Assembly (NCBI GenBank): GCA_036426205.1
Contig: WSYH01002436.1
Span: 22,914-86,913 of the forward strand
Source of the DNA: Ascaphus truei
Lineage: Eukaryota > Chordata > Amphibia > Anura > Ascaphidae
Reading direction: 5' to 3'
Length of the DNA: 64,000 nt
Both the position numbers and the translations under genes were made by a program. The notes beneath the pieces were generated by a model, which saw only the letters and a program-made list of their open reading frames with translations, was not told where the DNA came from and did no database searches. Positions 19,536 through 29,654 of the stretch are shown piece after piece. Positions within the stretch are counted from its first letter, which is position 1. Every line of letters begins with the position of its first letter.

Positions 19536-19895
19536 ACCGACACACTTTATTGCAGTGTGGTCGGTACCGCAAGCCGGGAGATTTCCCGGCTTGCTAGTGG
19601 CCGCCCCTCGGCGTGCCGCGCGTCATAGACGCGCGGTCACGCGTCTTCGGGAGCCTGCGCCCCCTGCACGCGCGTACAGGGCTCCCCGAGGGAGCCCTGG
19701 TGTCCCGCTATCTGCGGGACGGCGGCAGGGGGTTCCGGGGGACCCGGCGGACCCGGCAGCGGTAGGGAGAGCGCCCCGATCGGAGGGCGCTCTTCCGCTG
19801 CTTCGGCGCGCGCCCGTCACACTCGGGCGCGCGCCAGGCTACTGCTGCGGCCAAGAACGGGCAAATGCTCGAATAAACTTGGCCGCAGCAGTAGA
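19536..19895. mobile_element. GC-rich hairpin-chain element, copy 1
   Basis: About 360 bp made of consecutive perfect or near-perfect hairpins: 19536-19565 (ACCGACACAC / GTGTGGTCGGT), 19569-19594 (GCAAGCCGGGA), 19615-19636 (CCGCGCGTC ATA GACGCGCGG), 19677-19699 (CAGGGCTCCC CGA), 19702-19720 (GTCCCGC), 19768-19793 (AGAGCGCCC), 19805-19835 (GGCGCGCGCCCG) and 19839-19894 (CTACTGCTGCGGCCAAG). No coding capacity is credible. A second copy lies inverted at 27787-28070. Unknown class; TA stands at most of the ends, which would fit a DNA-transposon-derived MITE. Confidence 0.75.
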
Positions 19896-20584
19896 TACAA
19901 TCTTTTTGCTTCAGCCAAATAATGTGATTTTCTGCTTGTGTTCAGTCTCAACTTTGGGTATTATGATATTCACTCTTCACACTTTGGGATACCTTTTACA
20001 CAGTTCAGCAATTTCTTTTTTTTCTAGTAGGCAATTTTACCCTCAGCACTTGTTTACTGAAAATTCCCCTGCTTCAGCACAGTTTTGCATCAATTTTCAC
20101 ATTTTTCTGCATATACTCCATTCACAACTGGTAGTCCTATGCGGTGTGGCAGCCTTTACTTGCAGAATCAGTACCGTTCATGGGTCACCATCTGTATTCA
20201 CTGCTTCAGCTAAACATTTGAAAACAACAAACGCCTATCCCTTTCAAGGGCTAACTCACTTCTTGAACCCTGACTATGGCTGGAAGGCAAATCTCCTATT
20301 TCAATGACCATATTACACTTTACTGTGATAGGCAAATAAGGTTTTACCTGCTTCAGCAGTCTCTCTCTCTCTCCTCTTGGGATTGGGGAAAAGAGTCCAT
20401 CTGTGGTTTTGTAAGTTTCAGTGCAGTGTAAGTTTCCTGCATGGGTGTGTATCACTTTAATTCTGGTCTCTGCTGCATGAGATTTTTTTTTTTTTTTTAC
20501 GTTGCTCAGACTGTTTGTAGGCAAAAAGCATAAAAAAAATTCACAGCCAAACTCCGGGTTCCTTAATTTCAAGAACCACCTCTC
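19896..20584 (-). other. Leader of element C (untranslated)
   Basis: Matches the leader of A (3840-4443) and of E (38117-38640), including GCTGAAGCAGG repeats in element orientation and an A/T-rich run. No convincing start codon or structure beyond that; the leader is conserved in all three copies. Confidence 0.6.
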
Positions 20585-20602
20585 GTCCCACTTCGGACAC
20601 CA
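20585..20602 (-). promoter_or_regulatory. Primer binding site of element C
   Basis: TGGTGTCCGAAGTGGGAC in element orientation; differs from A and E at two positions and so pairs less well with tRNA-Leu(CAA). Confidence 0.75.
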
Positions 20603-20604
20603 TA

Positions 20605-21226
20605 TGTAGGCGGACGCTCACAAAGGTATGCAAGGGAGTCTGGTTATAGGGAAATTAAATAAGGCTTTTATTGCGCCTGTTTCCTTAGCATCAGGAATCC
20701 CTCCAAACAAGGGGTAAACAAAGCTTCTATTCACTTGGGAGTATTTATAGTGAAATACTATGCAATCCACCACTCCCTTTAGATAAGCATGTCTCCCAGC
20801 CCCAAACATATAGCATGAAATGAACAGATATAAAAAAGTCTTATAAATGAAAGTCTTATCTGTTCCTTGTGGTTTGGAGGGAAAATCTTCTCTGTTCCTG
20901 GTTGCTACCTTTTCTTCAGGATTTGTCAGCATTCAGGTTTAGAAGTTTCCTCTGTGTCTTGCAACCAGCCTCTTCTGGTACAGTAGACTCAAGACGTCTG
21001 TCCCCATGTCAGTCTCACAAGTTGTGAGAGTAAGGGACAATCTCTGCTTTGTCTCCAAGTTCAGCTCAGGTGTGAGCTAAGGAGTCTCTCTTCCTGTCTC
21101 AAAAGACAGGCTTTTCTAAGAAATGTAATCAGGCAGGTGGTGTTTGTTAATTGACTACCAGCAGTTAACCACCACACTGCTGGATTAGAGGCACATTACC
21201 TGAACAGGGATAACTCCCCTGTTACA
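20605..21226 (-). repeat. 5' LTR of element C
   Basis: 622 bp, TGTAGGCGGACGC...CCCCTGTTACA on the plus strand. Related to the A/E LTRs at both ends and in the CTGATTA.A...AAAAGCCTG.CTTTTGAGACAGGAAG block, but a separate subfamily in the middle. The complete right end adjoins Gypsy B integrase. Confidence 0.82.
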
Positions 21227-21985
21227 ACCGTAGTGAACGAAGTACTTCTCCCATAGTATTTTTGCTACTGTGATGGCCTTCTGGTCTTTCGTGGGGAAGG
21301 CCTGAGCATAGCGGGTGTAATGGTCCGTGATGACCAGCACGTTACAGATTCCTCGGGTATCGGGCTCAATACACAGAAAGTCCATACACACTAGGTCCAT
21401 TGGGCCAGAACTCTTGAGGTGGGCCATAGGCTCTGCTCTGGTAGGCAAGGTCTTACGTTGTATACACCAGGAACAACGGCGGCAGTGTTGTTCCACCGCT
21501 TCCCGCATCTTGGGCCAAAAGAAGCGGTCTCGGACTAACCCAAAAGTCTTCTCTACGCCGAGATGCCCATGTTCATCATGTAGAGACTTCAACACCATAT
21601 ATCTCAAGTTTTGGGGTAGAACCAGTTGTCGCCTATCAGGGTGGTTGTGATATTGGACTACCCTATAGAGCAAGCAATTGTCAATCTCGAACTTGTCCAC
21701 CTCACGCATGAGCAACGCGATCAGGTCTCTGGGAGCACTTTTCAGTAGAGCTGGATTCTTTCTTTGAACAGCTTGCCGAATGATGCTGATTACCGGATCT
21801 CTCATTTGGTAGTCCACTAGGTCTTTCCATCTTATGACCTTGTCGTGAGTTATGTTCATTCCTTTTGGATCGCAGTAGTCGGCTGGGATAGCCTGCGACT
21901 GGCATCCTAAAGAATCTGCAACTCGTAGTTCTGAGAAGGCCACCTGATCATTGATGACCGCCGCTATACTACACAATACTCGCAT
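21227..21985 (-). pseudogene. Integrase of Gypsy B, C-terminally truncated
   Basis: Starts in the region after RNase H. Zinc-binding HHCC motif: H...H at HDEHGHLGVEK with CRRCSWC. The catalytic core shows the first Asp in MDLVCMDFL and continues VLVITDHYTRYAQAF, but the frame ends at YFVHYG where the LTR of C begins, so the second Asp, the Glu and the C-terminal domain are missing. Cannot be functional. Confidence 0.85.
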
Positions 21986-23152
21986 CCCTGGCCCCGGGAT
22001 CTCTTCCTATTCATCATCATCGGGAGTAGCACTTAGTCCTGGTCGTCGGGATAGAGCGTCAGCTCCAATGTTCAAAGGCCCCGGCTTATACTTCAGAGAG
22101 AATCTGAAATTACATAGGGTTGCCAGCCATCGGTGCCCAGCTGCATCCAATTTGCATCCAACTTGGCAGAGGTATTGATGTACGTGAGGGGATTGTTATC
22201 CGTCTTTACCTCAAACGTAACACCATACAGGTAATCATGGAGTATCTCTGTGATCGCCCATTTGAGAGCCAGGAACCTCTAGCTTGTGTACAGGGTATTT
22301 CTGTTCACTGGGTTTCAGACTGCGGCTGATGTAGGCTACAGGCCGAAGACCCTCATGGTGCTTCTGATGTAAGACAGCGCCCAGTCCATTGAGACTGGCG
22401 TCCACATGCAGAACGTATGGTTGTTCTGGATCAGCATACGCAAGCACTGGTGCTTCTGTCAGGCTTTTCTTCAAGTTCAGGAAGGCCTGTTCACACTCGG
22501 ATGTCCACTTATCGCCAAACGGTTGACGGGCCGACGTGGCCTTCCTTCCGGTATCTTCAGGGTATATCTTCAAAAGATTGTTCAGGGGTTTAGCTCGACT
22601 AGAGTACCCTTCCACGAAGCGATGGTAATACCCACAGAAACCCAGGGATGATCGCAGTTCCGTGACATTCTTGGGACGAGGCCTGTTCACTACTGCTTCT
22701 ACTTTGGCCGGATCGGTAGCAATTCCTTGAGCAGACACTATGTGTCCCACGTAAGTCACCGAGGTGTGACAGAACCGACACTTGTCGAGGGACAATTTCA
22801 ATCCTTCTTTTCCAAGACGGTCTATCACCTTAAATAGCCTCTCTTCGTGCTCCTCTAGGGTCTTTCCAAAGACAATGATGTCGTCCAGGTAGACTAGACA
22901 CTCCCAAGGGTTCATGTCTCCGATAGTCTTCTCCATCAGTCGCTGGAAGGTAGCAAGGGCCCCACATATACCTTGGGCCATACGTGTAAATTGGTAGAAA
23001 CCCAGGGGGCAGACGAAGGCTGTCTTTTCCTGGCCCTCTGCATTCATAGGTACCTGGTAGTACCCGGACCGTAAGTCAAGCACACTGAACCATTGGCTCC
23101 CGTTTAGAGCATTCAGAATCTCTTCAATGCGGGGAAGGTTGTATTGGTCGGG
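21986..23152 (-). pseudogene. Reverse transcriptase and RNase H of Gypsy B
   Basis: Main open part 22235-23147. Starts at PDQYNLPRIEEIL immediately after the solo LTR. Reverse transcriptase motifs: SVLDLRSGYYQVP, the FQRLMEKTIGD segment and the catalytic LVYLDDIIVF; thumb and connection follow. RNase H begins at LHVDASLNGLGAVLHQ and continues, after a frameshift near 22280, into the segment with VKTDNNPLTYI (22150-22200). The domain is otherwise well preserved. The first ~19 residues of the open frame are solo LTR sequence, not protein. Confidence 0.85.
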
Positions 23153-24275
23153 TGTCAAGAGAGAGGGGATTTGGCCCAGGATTAAAGGGGTTACACCCCA
23201 TTTGGCCACCCTCTACTCTCACCTGGGAAGCAAGGGGTTAACTGGACTGGGGTACAGTAATGTGTTTTTACCTTGCTTCAGCATCCTAATGTATATTCCC
23301 CTGTAAAAATGTATTGTTTCTGTTCCAGTGTTGCACCAACACATACACTGGGATTGATGTGGGAGGCTACAGTTTAGGAAAATACAAATGTGTGGGGTCT
23401 TTTCAGAAATATCTGGGCTTCAACAGGCTTGATTGAAGTTGGGTGTGAAAAGTACAGAGGGGGTTTGATGTATGTTAACACATATTGCTGGTAGAGACAG
23501 CTAGGCCCTTGTCTGGGGTATTGGGTGTGAAATCTAGCACCTGTGACAAATGTTCTCTACACACGAGTCCCTGCTTCAAAGGATTTATTGACCAGGGGTT
23601 ATGGGGGCCAGGGGTGCGGTTACCCAAGGAGATATCAGAATGAGTGACCTTATTAAATATAAGAATACTATGAGATGTCCTCGGCTGAACGTGCTAAAAG
23701 CTACATATGTGTATTCGTGGGACTGATTCGCACATAAGGATTACAGACACATGATGTCTAGCAGGTACTAAGAGACAGATATTAATATCTCTCTTAATTT
23801 TAATATTACACAGTAATATTTAGTCTTATTGGGAGCGTCATGCGTGCCGGAATGTATTAATATTTTTCGCGTGCCAGTAAGTACTACTGAACGGAAGTTA
23901 TGAAGTTATTTAGATAGGAAAAGCAGTTTTTAAATGTCCTTGGGTGGGAGGAGTTTTACTCTGAGGAAAACTGTCAACCTCACCACTGATTTATGAGAGG
24001 GGCTGGGTTTAGGTTGTGTTCAATGGGAAATAATTGTATAAGAACCAGGCTCAGCGTATGGCTATTGTCCTTCATGTCTTTCGTGTCTTTTGTGATTCTC
24101 AAGATTGCTGCATGAACTGCTAGTCAGTGCATATTTTGTCTGTTATTTGTATAATCTCGTGTGTTCACATTTTTCAAGGAATAAATTATATTTTATCATA
24201 TCTAAGCCTCGCCCAGTTCAACCCAGTTATATTTGGTGTGTATTATTAATAGCCTGTCTCAAAGCTATCGTCACA
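23153..24275 (+). repeat. D-family solo LTR inside Gypsy B
   Basis: 1123 bp, TGTCAAGAGAGAGG...GCTATCGTCACA, flanked by perfect tcggg duplications (23148-23152, 24276-24280). It is the only full-length, uninterrupted D LTR here and the reference for the others. Contains TGTATAAGAACC as possible TATA box and GGAATAAATTATA as polyadenylation signal. A solo LTR with intact duplications is the normal product of LTR-LTR recombination. Confidence 0.93.
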
Positions 24276-24280
24276 TCGGG

Positions 24281-24624
24281 CACCGTACAATCGACACACA
24301 GTCTTACAGATCCGTTCTTCTTCCTCACCACTATGGGTGATGCGTAAGGACTCCGAGACTCCGTCAGCGGTCTCCATTTCTTTCAGGACGTTCCTTACAT
24401 AGTCCACATCCCTGGGGGGCGATGCGGCGGGAGCGTTCACGGAATGGAGTGGCATCACTCAACCTAATGGTGTGTTGGGCGCTGCGACTGCGGCCCACAT
24501 CCATCTCACTTGTGGAAAACACCGTCCTTCGTTTATTCAGCCTGGCCGTCAGTCGACCCTTCCACTCAGTTGGCAGCGTTGAATCTCCAAAGTTGAAATC
24601 CAGATCGACTAACTGCTCACCCAC
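24281..24624 (-). pseudogene. N-terminal reverse transcriptase part of Gypsy B
   Basis: Continuation of the polymerase upstream of the solo LTR. In the correct frame it shows SPIVVVRKKNGSVRLCVD, the entry motif of Gypsy reverse transcriptases. Compared with the family, about seven residues seem to be missing between LCVD and the PDQY on the other side of the LTR, a small deletion that is independent of the insertion. A frameshift separates it from the gag-protease frame. Confidence 0.75.
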
Positions 24625-26807
24625 TGCATTGTGTTCACCTGTGGCACTGTTTCCACGGGGCTGACCGGATATATGCTACCCAAACTGCATCCTGCATCAA
24701 TATCCATCGGGAATGGGGAGATGTTCTGAACATACACGTAGGTTCGTAGAGGAATTTTGGTCGTCCACTCTCTTACTTCGGGTATTACCCTATACCCTCT
24801 CTGAACCTCTTCCTCAGGGGTAGTCTCCAGAGAGAAAAGGTGATCGGTCTCATCTCGATCGGGATAACAGCACCAGACGGCCATGCCTTGCACTCCCCCT
24901 GGTAAAATGGTCGTCAGTCTGCGTTGACGATTGTAGAGGTCCCCGTGACGCTCTAAGGCATATACTCTGTTGCACTCCTCCCGCAGTACAGGGTCCAGGA
25001 GCGGATTGGCCATGGGTAATTCGTTGGTCTCTTTCAGGTAGGCTCTGATTACGGCTCGCACTATATCCGTATTCGTTTCCAAGATGACCGGGTACTGACA
25101 CTGTCCTTGAGGCTTCGGACATACCATTGCCTCCACATGCATGGGATGTTTCTTGCCGGTGTCCAGTTGGAGTATCTCCAGTTGAACTCTCGCAATCCCA
25201 TCGATGGGGTAATCTTCGTTACTTAACCCCCTCACCTTCATATGTTCCGCCGACCGCAGGGGACAGTGTTTGAGGTGTTGGTCATAGAATTGTCGGTATA
25301 TTATGGTCACTTGGGATCCAGTGTCCAGTAGAGCAGAGGCATAGACTCCCTCTACTACCACACACACGATGGCAGATGGGCCTACCTGACTGTAAGCATC
25401 CCCGGGCGGAGTTCCATTGTCGGGGCTTAGGTCAGTAGGAGCTTCGGGAGGCGCAGGGGTGGCCTCGGATGTCTTGTCTTCTGTGGTTTGTATCCGGCAG
25501 ATCATGGACCTAGCCGAGCTTCCTTTACTGGGAGTTTTCTTTTCTTGGTTGACTGCTTCAGGGCACTCTCTGGAGAAATGGCCTTTCTGTCCACAACCGG
25601 AGGCTCCCAGGATGTCACTCGTAAGCTGTTCTTTGACCTTGGTGGACGTATGTAGCTTGGTATAGGCTTCATGCCCCTTGACGAGCCCCAAAATGTCCAT
25701 GAATGTAGGGGGAGGCCCCTCCATTAGTGAGCACCTAATCATGATCACTATGTGATGCGTGGGAATGGCCCCTTGGAGGAACTGCTTGCGCTGGTATTTG
25801 TCCATATCTGAGGCTGGAATGAGGCCACAAGTTCGCAATTTCCACAGTACCAGCTGAATTCGTTGAAGGAAATCTGACAGGTCTTCTTTCTCTTTCTGTC
25901 TGAGACTGTAATATTTGAACCACAGCTCACTTTCCTCTTCATCTTTGCCATAGATCTGGACTAACAAGTCTACCATCTGATGAGCAGAGAGATCAGGGTC
26001 TTGGTCGCGCTGCGCACTGACCATGGTGGATGCCGAGGGTCTGAGGCTTTCCAGGATTCTCTGCCGTCTTACCGCTTCTGAGCAGGGCCATTCATTGATC
26101 ACCTTGAGGGTGTGTTCCTTCCAAGACTCGATGCCTTCCTCACCTGCGGGGACGGGAACCATTCGTGAAAACGCCTTCAAGTTCCTGTAATTCTGAGCTT
26201 GGGCTGACGTAGTTATAGCTTCCACAAGCTGCGGGAATGTCACTCCTAGCATGGAGCCGCCACTGTCTGAGGAACTTGCGATCCCCGCTCCCTGACTGTT
26301 AGGGGTTGGTGTGAAGCTGCTCATTAATCTGTTAGGGACCGGTGATGTTGGTGGGCTACCGGCCCAGCTGGTGGCCACTTGCCTAGCATCAGAAGAGAAA
26401 TTCACTCGGGGTAGGGATACGTCTGATCTGATGGGAGTACTGGCGGCCATGTCTTTGCCTTCCCAACCCGCATGTCTGGTAGGGGAAGTTACGTAACTGG
26501 AAACGGTTCCAGGGTAAATGAGAGGGCATCCTTGCGGTAAAGTCTCTGGTAGATACACTACTTGTGAGCCTCCATTAGGGGGTAGAGTTTGTTCTGTGGC
26601 CAGCAGTAGGGTGTTCTCTTGCCGGTCAATGTTGTAGTGCTTACTGATGAGGTGGGCTCCCGCCAGACCAGGTAATGTCCTTACTGCACTGCAGACAGTA
26701 AACATGGGTACATCGGCAGGTACCCCTTCTACGGCGACTACGTGTCGCAGGGCCTCTCCTAGTCTTTCGGCCCAGGCGCCCACTTGTTGTGGCGTGAACG
26801 CGGGCAT
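24609..26807 (-). CDS. Gag-protease of Gypsy B (732 codons, open)
   Basis: Open throughout. Residues 1-~110 form an N-terminal domain; ~205-390 are the capsid-like region (GIESWKEHTLKVINEW, ILESLRPSASTMV, WFKYYSLRQKEKEDLSDFLQRIQ), the type found in PNMA-like proteins. At ~402-414 a knuckle GCGQKGHFSREC keeps Cys, His and Cys, but the first Cys of CX2CX4HX4C is Ala, so zinc binding is doubtful. An aspartic protease begins near 480 with the active site LLDTGSQVT (Asp ~495). The start ATG is about 50 bases from the primer site, which fits a Gypsy leader. Strand and order fit the downstream polymerase. Confidence 0.85.
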   Translation of the reverse strand: MPAFTPQQVGAWAERLGEALRHVVAVEGVPADVPMFTVCSAVRTLPGLAGAHLISKHYNIDRQENTLLLATEQTLPPNGGSQVVYLPETLPQGCPLIYPGTVSSYVTSPTRHAGWEGKDMAASTPIRSDVSLPRVNFSSDARQVATSWAGSPPTSPVPNRLMSSFTPTPNSQGAGIASSSDSGGSMLGVTFPQLVEAITTSAQAQNYRNLKAFSRMVPVPAGEEGIESWKEHTLKVINEWPCSEAVRRQRILESLRPSASTMVSAQRDQDPDLSAHQMVDLLVQIYGKDEEESELWFKYYSLRQKEKEDLSDFLQRIQLVLWKLRTCGLIPASDMDKYQRKQFLQGAIPTHHIVIMIRCSLMEGPPPTFMDILGLVKGHEAYTKLHTSTKVKEQLTSDILGASGCGQKGHFSRECPEAVNQEKKTPSKGSSARSMICRIQTTEDKTSEATPAPPEAPTDLSPDNGTPPGDAYSQVGPSAIVCVVVEGVYASALLDTGSQVTIIYRQFYDQHLKHCPLRSAEHMKVRGLSNEDYPIDGIARVQLEILQLDTGKKHPMHVEAMVCPKPQGQCQYPVILETNTDIVRAVIRAYLKETNELPMANPLLDPVLREECNRVYALERHGDLYNRQRRLTTILPGGVQGMAVWCCYPDRDETDHLFSLETTPEEEVQRGYRVIPEVREWTTKIPLRTYVYVQNISPFPMDIDAGCSLGSIYPVSPVETVPQVNTMQWVSS

Positions 26808-26856
26808 GCTGGCTGATACAATACTACGTGAACTACTGAGTAGGGCACCCCAGGGC

Positions 26857-26875
26857 TATCTCAGCAGCGCCTCCA
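26857..26875 (-). promoter_or_regulatory. Probable primer binding site of Gypsy B
   Basis: TGGAGGCGCTGCTGAGATA in element orientation, two bases inside the 5' LTR. The tRNA it matches is not one I can name. Confidence 0.55.
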
Positions 26876-26877
26876 AA

Positions 26878-27741
26878 TGTAACGGGTATTCCCTGTGAAT
26901 ACAGACGCTACTACTGCTCTATATACCCGTGTGGCTCTCAGGAGCCTAAGCCTCCGCTCGGGGAGCCTGGTGTACATACATATAACAATCTCGTGGTGCA
27001 ATGCCTCCACCTGGGAGGGATCCCAACGGAGTGGGAGGAGGCCCTCACAGGAAACAATCACGGTAATCACACAGTTGTAAAACAGGACAGGCTTTACTGC
27101 ATATATGCGCATAACTTATACCAATCACATTCAAGGTTAGCACTGTATTAGGATATGATGTAATCCCCACACCCACCACTGTCTAACCCCACACCGTGTC
27201 CCCAGTATAACCCCCTTGTCCCGTGGTCAGCGCTGCCACTATGTGCGAGTACTCGTGTGTACACGTGTGTAACGTTACCTGCCCAGTGCGCCGACTGACT
27301 TGCTCCAAAACCCCGCGAAATGTATCTAATCTCCTCTGCAGGGAGATGCTACAGCCCTATTGGCTCCCTGGCATCACGTGGGGTCCCCTAAGGCTCATGG
27401 GATCTGTAGTCCCTGCTTAGAGCCCTTCTCTCATTGGTGGTGTGTTCGCGCGATATCACTGCGCATGCGTGAGCTTCAGGAGCCTCCCGTCTCACTATCC
27501 TCACTGTGCATGCGCGAGGCAGCAGAACATGGCGGCGCCCTGCACCGGGAACCGCCGGGAGTCCTCGCAACGCGACCGCGGCCCTAGAAACCGGCCGCAC
27601 GCATCCCCGGCAACCCCCCACACATGAAAAGAGGCGCGCTGTGCGCGCACACGCCCCCGCACCTCCCCGCGAGCTGCCGCTCTACCGCCGCGGTGAGTAC
27701 CCAGAGGGGGGGCCCACAAGGCAGAGGGGGACCTGGCTACA
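26878..27741 (-). repeat. 5' LTR of Gypsy B
   Basis: 864 bp, TGTAACGGGTATTCC...CCTGGCTACA on the plus strand. The outer half (27400-27740) is very GC- and CpG-rich with repeated GCATGCG motifs, and probably contains the promoter. No second copy is in the window. tatgt (27742-27746) would be the target duplication. Confidence 0.75.
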
Positions 27742-27786
27742 TATGTAAATGCAATTAACCCTTTCCCTCCCGACCTGATCCCAGTG

Positions 27787-28070
27787 TACTGCTGCGGCAC
27801 AGTTTATTCGAGCATTTGCCCGTTCTGTGCCGCAGCAGTAGCCTGGCGCGCGCCCGAGTGTGACGGGCGCGCGCCGAAGCAGCGGAAGAGCGCCCTCCGA
27901 TCGGGGCGCTCTCCCTACCGCTGCCGGGTCCGCCGGGTCCCCCGGAACCCCCTGCCGCTGTCCCGCGATCGCGGGACACCAGGGCTCGGGGCGCCGAGGG
28001 GCGGCCACTAGCAAGCCGGGAGATTTCCCGGCTTGCGGTACCGACCACACTTCAATAAAGTGTGTCGGTA
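27787..28070. mobile_element. GC-rich hairpin-chain element, copy 2 (inverted)
   Basis: 284 bp, reverse orientation to copy 1. Shares hairpins at 27787-27840 (TACTGCTGCGGCACAG / CTGTGCCGCAGCAGTA), 27846-27876 (GGCGCGCGCCCG), 27888-27913 (AGAGCGCCC), 27961-27978 (GTCCCGCGATCGCGGGAC), 28013-28038 and 28040-28070; it lacks the hairpins of 19615-19699. Stem bases differ from copy 1 in a paired way: CCAAG/CTTGG there, CACAG/CTGTG here. TA is at both ends (27787-27788, 28069-28070). Confidence 0.78.
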
Positions 28071-28119
28071 GTGTATGTGGTTGGTGCATACACTGTAAAG
28101 GTACAAACACCAATAAAGC

Positions 28120-28415
28120 TGGGTTTAGGTTGTGTTCAATGGGAAATAATTGTATAAGAACCACACCTATCGCTATTGTCTTTCGTGTCTTTGTGAGTTT
28201 CAAGATTGCTGCATGATCTGCCAATCAAGATTTTCTGATTATTTCATCATTCCATCTTAAGTGAGTGTCCATATTTTGTCTGTTATTTGTATATCTCGTG
28301 TGTTCACCTTTTTCAAGGAATAAATTATATTTTATCATATCTAAGTCTCGTTCAGTTCAACCCAGTTATTTTTGGTGGTGTATTATTAATAGCCTGTCAC
28401 AAAGCTCCCGTCACA
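28120..28415 (+). repeat. D-family LTR, 3' fragment
   Basis: Last ~296 bases of the D LTR (from GCTGGGTTTAGG to CCCGTCACA), ending exactly at the LTR terminus. The left part is missing. 28071-28119 holds nothing recognisable. Confidence 0.85.
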
Positions 28416-28749
28416 GTTATGTATCTGTGTCTTTGGACAAAGCATTAGTAAATCATTACATCTTGCTTGTGTTTGGCCAGCAGTTTCTACTTCTACATTA
28501 CAAAGAGAAATACAGGGAATGTTTTATCAAGAGCATGCAACTGTCTTGTTTGGGACATTTTTACAGCTCTTGCTATTGTATGAAAGACAAACTGAGAACA
28601 CCATAAGTAAATAAAGATTACAACTAGCATAGTGAGTTAATTCTCTCAGTACTGGAACAGCTCATATAAGAAGGATAAAGCGAGCAGATTATATTAACCC
28701 TTTCAGTCCCTGACACTTGTAGAGCTGACATATAATGTTAACCACTTCA
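28416..28749 (-). repeat. 3' LTR of retrovirus H, truncated
   Basis: Matches 31590-31926. The left (U5) end is replaced by the D LTR fragment. The purine tract AAAAGGAGGGTTT (rc, 28750-28762) lies directly inside. Confidence 0.82.
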
Positions 28750-28762
28750 AAACCCTCCTTTT

Positions 28763-29100
28763 GTTCTAAAAGAACAACCATCTGACCAAACCCATTTATT
28801 CTTCTTCTCACCACTCAGGAGAGGAAAAACTCCAAGAGACCATGGGGGTGCAGAAACCTATCTCTTACTAGGTATCTCGTGTGACAATTAGAGATGAATA
28901 CATGGGTGGTCTGAGAGAATCGCGAAGGTTGGCATCTCTCCCTTTTGTGCCGCCCAGAATATTATGTGCAATTGAACATACAACTGGTGGGTGTAACATT
29001 TATAATGTGTATGTCTCCGTGTGTTGCATATAACAGGCAGTTAGTCCCGCAATTAATCCCCAGATTATAGCTATTAGAATAGATAATCACATGGCAAATA
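28763..29100 (-). pseudogene. Possible env-region remnant of retrovirus H
   Basis: Position between integrase and purine tract is where env belongs. Short open frame 28962-29147 overlaps the integrase end in another frame (as env starts do in gamma-like viruses). No envelope domain, furin site or transmembrane segment can be recognised; mostly deleted. Confidence 0.35.
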
Positions 29101-29376
29101 TTAGGAGCTTGCCGACGGGTCCAGGATGGGTGGACCACGGGAACCAATTGGTGCGGTCTTTACACGGCATGCGTGTATCCATGTTGGGCTGTCTTCTGTC
29201 AAGATTGCAGTATGGGTGACGGCGATGATGGTGGTTGCTTTGCCGAAAGGAGGATCCAGCATCTTGTTTTTGAACAGTTGCTTGACCAGGACCGTGTCAC
29301 CCGGTTTAAAAGGGTGTGTTGGCGTACCTGTGGGACAAGGTAGAGACATAGATACATCATCATAGATGCCATTCAA
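29101..29376 (-). pseudogene. Integrase C-terminal domain of retrovirus H
   Basis: 91 codons. PFKPGDTVLVKQLF, LDPPFGKATTIIAVTHTAIL and TWIHACRVKTAP match the C-terminal (GPY/F-type) domain of gammaretroviral-like integrases. The upstream 29377-29500 continues the same protein in a broken frame (CIIQEYVIHLVDKLNG). The catalytic core and reverse transcriptase are deleted. Confidence 0.8.
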
Positions 29377-29654
29377 CTTGTCAACAAGGTGTATTACATA
29401 TTCCTGTATTATACAATTCAGGTCGCCCTTTGTTTTTGGTACACCATGAGTCTTTGTCCATGCATTGAGTCATAATATCAGGGGGTTTAGTAATCAACTG
29501 GTCGCCCACAGTCATAAATGGCATTGTAACAACAGTGTCAACCTGGGCTGAAGGTGCCACATAATCAGCTATGGTTTGTAAGAGAAATCAAGGCTACTCA
29601 TGGTCCACGACTTATCACTGCTCTTTTGAGGGCTGACTAACTCAGTGAGACCAG

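Larger units (their letters stand above)
18181..21226 (-). mobile_element. Element C: damaged member of the coiled-coil LTR family
   Basis: Minus strand. 5' LTR 20605-21226 lies against the integrase fragment of Gypsy B, so C inserted into B. Leader 19900-20584 matches A and E; coding parts are 18181-18786 and 18995-19318. The region that holds the zinc knuckle in A and E is replaced by ~510 bases containing a tandem repeat and a hairpin-chain element (19385-19895). The 3' half including the 3' LTR is lost at the junction with D2. Confidence 0.82.
21227..27741 (-). mobile_element. Element B: Ty3/Gypsy retrotransposon, missing its 3' end
   Basis: Minus strand, canonical order Gag, protease, reverse transcriptase, RNase H, integrase. 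5' LTR 26878-27741, primer site 26857-26875, gag-protease frame 24609-26807, polymerase split by a D-family solo LTR (23153-24275), and integrase cut off at 21227 by element C. The 3' LTR is not in the window. Frameshifts occur between RNase H and integrase and between protease and reverse transcriptase. The Gag is of the type related to vertebrate PNMA/ZCCHC-like domesticated genes. Confidence 0.85.

Noticed and set aside
19555..20307. 250-codon plus-strand frame
   Set aside because: Runs through the GC-rich hairpin element and the antisense leader of C; the composition reflects GC content only.
24850..25122. Minus-strand 90-codon frame
   Set aside because: Alternative frame inside the Gag-protease of B.
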